In this document: one piece after another, positions 6,201-8,340 of the stretch
Layout of the letters: each line of letters begins with the position of its first letter
How positions within the stretch are numbered: the stretch's first letter is position 1
Source of the DNA: a bacterium
GTDB taxonomy: Bacteria > UBA9089 > UBA9088
Assembly (NCBI GenBank): GCA_040756715.1
Contig: JBFLYE010000218.1
Span: 1 to 8,340 of the forward strand
Direction: 5' to 3'
Length of the DNA stretch: 8,340 nt
Position numbers and translations under genes: made by a program
The notes under the pieces: model-generated
Databases searched by the model: none
Told to the model about the DNA's origin: nothing
The model's input: only the letters and a program-made list of their open reading frames with translations

Positions 6201-8081
6201 AGCAGAAGATATGAGAAATGGCTTGTTGTAGTATTTTTTCTTTAAGGCCAATGCTATCTTTTTCTTATCGAATGCCCTTATTTTCTCTTTCTCAATAAAC
6301 TTTATTATCTCTGAATATGGGATTTGCTCCCCCCCCTCCTTTGGTGAACCAATGGTCAAGAATGCCTTTGCATTCTTTATCTTTTCTTCGTCCTCAAGCT
6401 TTAATGTTATCTTTCCATCAATCTCTGGGATATATTGCCTCTCTCCTATCTTTACAGGCTTCCCATCCCTTTGGACAATAGCATCCCTTATTGCCTCTGG
6501 ATTAAGCCCTTTATATTCCTTAAAGATTTCTATTAAATCCCTTGGCTTTACTGGTAGTCCCTCTTCTCCGGGTGGATAAATGGTAAGGTATAGTCCCTCG
6601 GGAAGGTTATCAATCTTAAAAGAACCTGGCTTTTCCCTTTCTTGCTTTCTTTTATTTTCTATCTCTAAAATAAGCTTTTTCCAGGGCCCATCTATGCCCT
6701 TTTGAAAAAAGATAGAAGCTTGATATTCAGGAATAAGGAATTCTTCTAGGCTATTTTCTTCTATCTGTAATAAAAGGGATGCCTCTTTTTTTGTATTGCC
6801 TTTTTCTAGGATTACAGAGGGAGGGTCTTTTAATATGGTTGGCCCATATATAGGCGTTATAAGCTCTGTTTCTGCCTGTTTATATGGGATTTGCAATATT
6901 TTTCCCCTTTCCTCAATAAATGTTACCTCCTCTATGGGTTTTATTATTTCCTGGCTTCTTAAACCAATGGTTATTTTTGTCTTTGGATATATGGATGATG
7001 AGGCAGATATTGTCCCCCCTCTCTCTACCTTTACTTCGGTCTTTTTATGAGAAACATCGCCCAAAACCTCGACATCAATTACCTTTTCACAATGAGCACT
7101 CCCTCCCGAAAGACCAGAAAGCCCCTTTGATATAACAATAGGAATTGTAAATAAAGCAGGTGGCGGTGTCCCCTTTGTCATTATTATACCTTTGGCTCCG
7201 GGAATAAATATAGACCTTGCTTTTGAATTGCAATCATTTATTCCTGTTCTTATGATTATTGATGAGGTTGCTTGTAGGGTTGAAGAGCTTGCTGAATTTC
7301 CTATAATATCACCCTTTGATGTGATTTCTGAGCCAATTATCCCCTCAAAGACCTCTATGCTTCCACCTGCACTAACTGATGAATTTTCAATATTTAAAGA
7401 AACCTTAAGCTCTCCCTCTATCTTTACCTTTGCTCCCTTTATAGAGCCAGATACATTTAAGCTTCCATCAAATTCTATATCGCTGGTTAAGTCGCCATCT
7501 ATAGAGATAAGAGGTTCAAGGTCTACCCGATCTTTCTTCCAGGAAACAAAACCATTTTTTGTCGCATAAATTCTTGTCCTATCCCTTGAAATAGCCGTAT
7601 TCTTCCCAGCAATCATAACAATATCATCTCCCATAATGCCTTCTATTACATTTCCACATACATCCATTCCATCGCTTCCCTTTGTTGGATTTGTCTTTAC
7701 CGCAAGGAGTTGTCCGGGGATTGCCTCAAATTTATCCAATGGAGATTCCCTCTCTTCTATTTTCCCAAATCTATATAAATATTTTGCCTTTTCCCCCTTT
7801 TTTGCCTTTTTTCCTTCTGCGATAAGGTGTTTTTTTTCAAAATCCCTTTCCTTTAAAACCCTTCTTATTATTTTCTCATCTATATTTTTTATTCCCTTTT
7901 CTTCTATCAAGGCTAAAACGACCTCAAACTCTGGTATTTTTCCAAAAAGAACAGGATGGGTTATGGTAAGAAAGCATTGTGACTTATCCTCTGATATATC
8001 AATTATTACCTGACTATCAAGGTTTGAAAAAGAGGGCTTTTCTAATATAGCGGAAACTTCATCCAAAATAGAAACATCCAT
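3225..8081 (-). CDS. Giant FapA/DUF342-family protein with three tandem units
   Basis: This 1618-residue protein is made of about three copies of a FapA-like unit. Each unit has a small alpha/beta region (for example FLTI-x-x-P, then KKGxxAxYLYKFG), an IPGQ(I/L)LA(V/I)K and GxxGxxCxGEVIPGI stretch, then a long Gly/Ile/Ser-rich beta-solenoid (about 155-375, 685-914 and 1220-1436). Each unit ends in an SxFFxKGIxGPW segment and a module ending GKPVKIGERQYI (540-551, 1078-1089, 1595-1606). A typical FapA protein has one such unit and is roughly a third this size. No signal peptide or membrane segment is seen, so it is probably cytoplasmic. FapA in Vibrio is tied to flagellar assembly, and many DUF342 proteins have no known role; function here is unassigned. 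The ATG at 8081 is supported by a promoter ending six bases upstream, although the frame stays open for 46 more codons without a standard start. The N-terminus is therefore less certain than the rest. Confidence 0.9.
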   Translation of the reverse strand: MDVSILDEVSAILEKPSFSNLDSQVIIDISEDKSQCFLTITHPVLFGKIPEFEVVLALIEEKGIKNIDEKIIRRVLKERDFEKKHLIAEGKKAKKGEKAKYLYRFGKIEERESPLDKFEAIPGQLLAVKTNPTKGSDGMDVCGNVIEGIMGDDIVMIAGKNTAISRDRTRIYATKNGFVSWKKDRVDLEPLISIDGDLTSDIEFDGSLNVSGSIKGAKVKIEGELKVSLNIENSSVSAGGSIEVFEGIIGSEITSKGDIIGNSASSSTLQATSSIIIRTGINDCNSKARSIFIPGAKGIIMTKGTPPPALFTIPIVISKGLSGLSGGSAHCEKVIDVEVLGDVSHKKTEVKVERGGTISASSSIYPKTKITIGLRSQEIIKPIEEVTFIEERGKILQIPYKQAETELITPIYGPTILKDPPSVILEKGNTKKEASLLLQIEENSLEEFLIPEYQASIFFQKGIDGPWKKLILEIENKRKQEREKPGSFKIDNLPEGLYLTIYPPGEEGLPVKPRDLIEIFKEYKGLNPEAIRDAIVQRDGKPVKIGERQYIPEIDGKITLKLEDEEKIKNAKAFLTIGSPKEGGEQIPYSEIIKFIEKEKIRAFDKKKIALALKKKYYNKPFLISSAIFPKKGDDACYIYKFGEGPYDYPDVIEGQILAIKEAPKIGEEGINCIGEVIPGILGSDFKIQAGRNTFLSKDENILYSSSFGRVFWTNNRADVEKVMEIDGDCEKDIEFAGKVIINGSLKRGVKITSEGGILIKGQVLSRCEITSGGSIEIDSDIKGEDGQEIAISAKGDVIANSVSFSNISSEGSVIARTGVTDCNIIAKSLVITGRKGIIMTKGTPPPPIFTIPIAMASGVKGLVGGGKIEVSEFIDVEQIGSVLHKKTDIVIKSEEGKISVQDAVYPKVSMKIGKAFLFVSRPFEGGGCFKQELGKIVKHSYEEIPADLTFIPYSTSIKDVPPSIALLSNEKEKAKEFLSLSEISSISLDEKLSLFFPKGIEGPWKEKEKEITLKIKEKEEAPGSFKIDNTQDGVYLSINPPGIRGKPVNMEDVLLSTSEFFDIDEPAIKTSIEKMDGKPVKIGERQYIPDLDSPVKIEIIDEGEIKAKKVLLTIGEPKTGGRKIRYKEVLWLLKKEGIIYGIDEKKILLALKKDYHKPFLVASCLVPTKGENASYLYKYGDKFDVIPGQILAIKKEKTRGNNGINCLGEEIPGIFGDDFEIISGRNTRLYSQNILYSQASGRVTWDGNRCDVIKTLVIDGNLEENLDFSGKIIISGSVKEGLKINALQGIEIGGDIGNSCNVSSGESVQVSGHILSKTSIDAKYDIIAQSAFESTLNAGGAIVMNTGMRCKASADRIYIVGKKGVMMSKNKPEIPEFTLPLAIERGVKGLVGGEIEAREIFADIIGSVEQEETTIGLKRGGRISCGCVYPKTKINAIEIKKQSDNIGFQDEGGRIKEIAYKPFEIVLTQAQIEAPREKYPESIALLKEEREMAKAILKLSDDKIGFIELDDEISLFFEKGIKGPWVEIEERIEKEKEKPASFKIKNLPEGLYITVNPGGIRGKPLSFEEVERAIQKFYNVDISAVREAIKSSSGKPVKIGERQYIKEIDGRIEVIVD
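3228..4802 (-). repeat. FapA-like unit 3 (residues 1094-1618)
   Basis: Third coding repeat, offset about 517 residues from unit 2 at GERQYI. The solenoid is slightly shorter, and the MTKGTPPPP loop has diverged to MSKNKPEIP (1368-1376), so this is the most divergent copy. It stops after IDGRIEVIVD, just where a next unit would begin. Confidence 0.8.
3268..3300 (-). repeat. 33-bp block encoding KPVKIGERQYI, copy 3
   Basis: This block recurs at 4819-4851 with one difference; copies 2 and 1 also differ from each other at one base. It encodes the most invariant peptide of the coding repeats. Confidence 0.8.
4803..6416 (-). repeat. FapA-like unit 2 (residues 556-1093)
   Basis: Second coding repeat, offset about 538 residues from unit 1 at GERQYI and 539 at MTKGTPPP. 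Landmarks are MTKGTPPPP at 840-848 and SLFFPKGIEGPW at 994-1005. Its DNA keeps near-identical short blocks shared with unit 1. Confidence 0.8.
4819..4851 (-). repeat. 33-bp block encoding KPVKIGERQYI, copy 2
   Basis: Differs by one base from each of the copies at 3268-3300 and 6433-6465. Start-to-start spacings are 1551 and 1614 bp. Confidence 0.8.
6417..8012 (-). repeat. FapA-like unit 1 (residues 24-555)
   Basis: First coding repeat. It starts at the strand QVIIDISEDK and ends at the IDG after GERQYIPE. Landmarks are MTKGTPPP at 301-308 and SIFFQKGIDGPW at 456-467. Boundaries are set by aligning landmarks by eye and could move by 10-20 residues. Confidence 0.8.
6433..6465 (-). repeat. 33-bp block encoding KPVKIGERQYI, copy 1
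   Basis: First copy in the direction of transcription. It has one base difference from copy 2 although the flanking coding sequence has diverged much more. Confidence 0.8.
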
Positions 8082-8087
8082 AATAAC

Positions 8088-8116
8088 ATTATAAGGAGAA
8101 CAATCAGGGTTTGCAA
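8088..8116 (-). promoter_or_regulatory. Promoter of the giant FapA gene, leaderless
   Basis: On the minus strand TTGCAA (8116-8111), a 17-base spacer and a perfect TATAAT (8093-8088) are followed by six bases and the ATG at 8081. The geometry is the same as at lysC (17-base spacer, six bases from the -10 box to the ATG). The -35 box matches consensus at four of six positions. Transcription would start at or beside the start codon, which explains the missing Shine-Dalgarno sequence. Confidence 0.7.
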
Positions 8117-8224
8117 ATAAAAAGGCGTTTTCCTTGTCTATGGTTCTTACCTTTTGTCCGGTAAGGGAAAGATGAGCATCCTTTGCACGCTTAAAGGGAC
8201 TGAAACCTACCCATATCTTTTATA
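8117..8224. other. Stretch between the FapA promoter and the right repeat arm
   Basis: No complete gene is seen here. In the frame of the giant gene it is open from 8219 to the ATG at 8081 with no ATG, GTG or TTG, after a TAA at 8222-8220. A small hairpin with 6-bp arms (8146-8151 and 8160-8165) and an 8-base loop is present. I recognise no riboswitch consensus. Confidence 0.5.
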
Positions 8225-8340
8225 TATAGTTAATTCCATAACGCTTTACAAAATGTATGTGTTTAGATAATCTTAAGGAAAACTTTATAAAATTATGAAT
8301 TTTGAATGTTGAATTTTGAATTAAAAGGGAAAAAATTTTA
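8225..8340. repeat. Right arm of 116-bp inverted repeat
   Basis: Reverse complement of 11-126 with a single mismatch at 8330. It runs to the last base of the window, so its outer end is not visible. The heptamer array is at 8291-8321. It lies about 110 bp upstream of the FapA promoter. Confidence 0.95.

Noticed and set aside
8189-8208. A sequence on the plus strand resembling the end of a CRISPR repeat (AAAGGGACTGAAAC)
   Set aside because: It occurs once, with no second copy at spacer distance and no cas gene, so there is no array.
8117-8224. Riboswitch (cyclic di-GMP type) ahead of the FapA gene
   Set aside because: Only a 6-bp hairpin is visible and the conserved GEMM core is absent. The predicted transcript also starts downstream of this stretch.
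1-8340. Window as a complete small linear plasmid or virus with terminal inverted repeats
   Set aside because: There is no replication, DNA polymerase, terminal-protein or structural gene, and a housekeeping aspartokinase is present. Sequence alone cannot support it.

Overview
The window is AT-rich bacterial DNA. Five protein genes are all read leftwards (minus strand) and packed tightly. A TonB-like protein with an N-terminal membrane anchor points to a diderm (Gram-negative type) bacterium. The other genes are a monofunctional aspartokinase, two proteins built from the N-terminal (MshEN-type) module of type II secretion/type IV pilus ATPases, and a giant FapA/DUF342 protein. This mixture, plus promoter-proximal starts without ribosome binding sites, suits an uncultivated lineage, perhaps a candidate phylum. 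I cannot place it further from sequence alone.

Layout from right to left, the direction of transcription. Bases 8225-8340 are one arm of a 116-bp inverted repeat whose other arm is 11-126. Next is a 108-bp stretch and a promoter (8088-8116) placed so that the transcript should begin at the start codon. The 1618-residue gene (8081-3225) carries three FapA-like units in tandem. A weak hairpin and a consensus-grade promoter (3156-3184) follow, and lysC starts at 3149, again apparently leaderless. Inside lysC an in-frame ATG at 2414 is preceded by an 11-nt Shine-Dalgarno match, the expected arrangement for a separately translated regulatory (beta) subunit. After 38 nt come a TonB-like gene, a 73-residue MshEN microprotein and a 249-residue protein with an MshEN-like module at each end. 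These last three genes overlap by 1 and 4 nt, so they are probably translationally coupled.

How the genes might work together: lysC commits aspartate to the lysine, threonine, methionine and diaminopimelate branch and has no obvious link to its neighbours beyond sharing a transcript. The TonB-like protein and the two MshEN proteins look like one module. A membrane-anchored periplasmic force-transfer protein is made stoichiometrically with cytoplasmic domains of a type that in other proteins binds cyclic di-GMP, but no ATPase is present. FapA/DUF342 proteins are linked to flagellar or envelope machinery in other bacteria, so a surface-organelle theme is possible but is inference.

No transposase, rRNA, tRNA, CRISPR array or phage gene is visible. 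The near-perfect inverted repeats at both ends could be a dispersed repeat at which an assembly ended, or the ends of an element. Sequence alone does not decide this.
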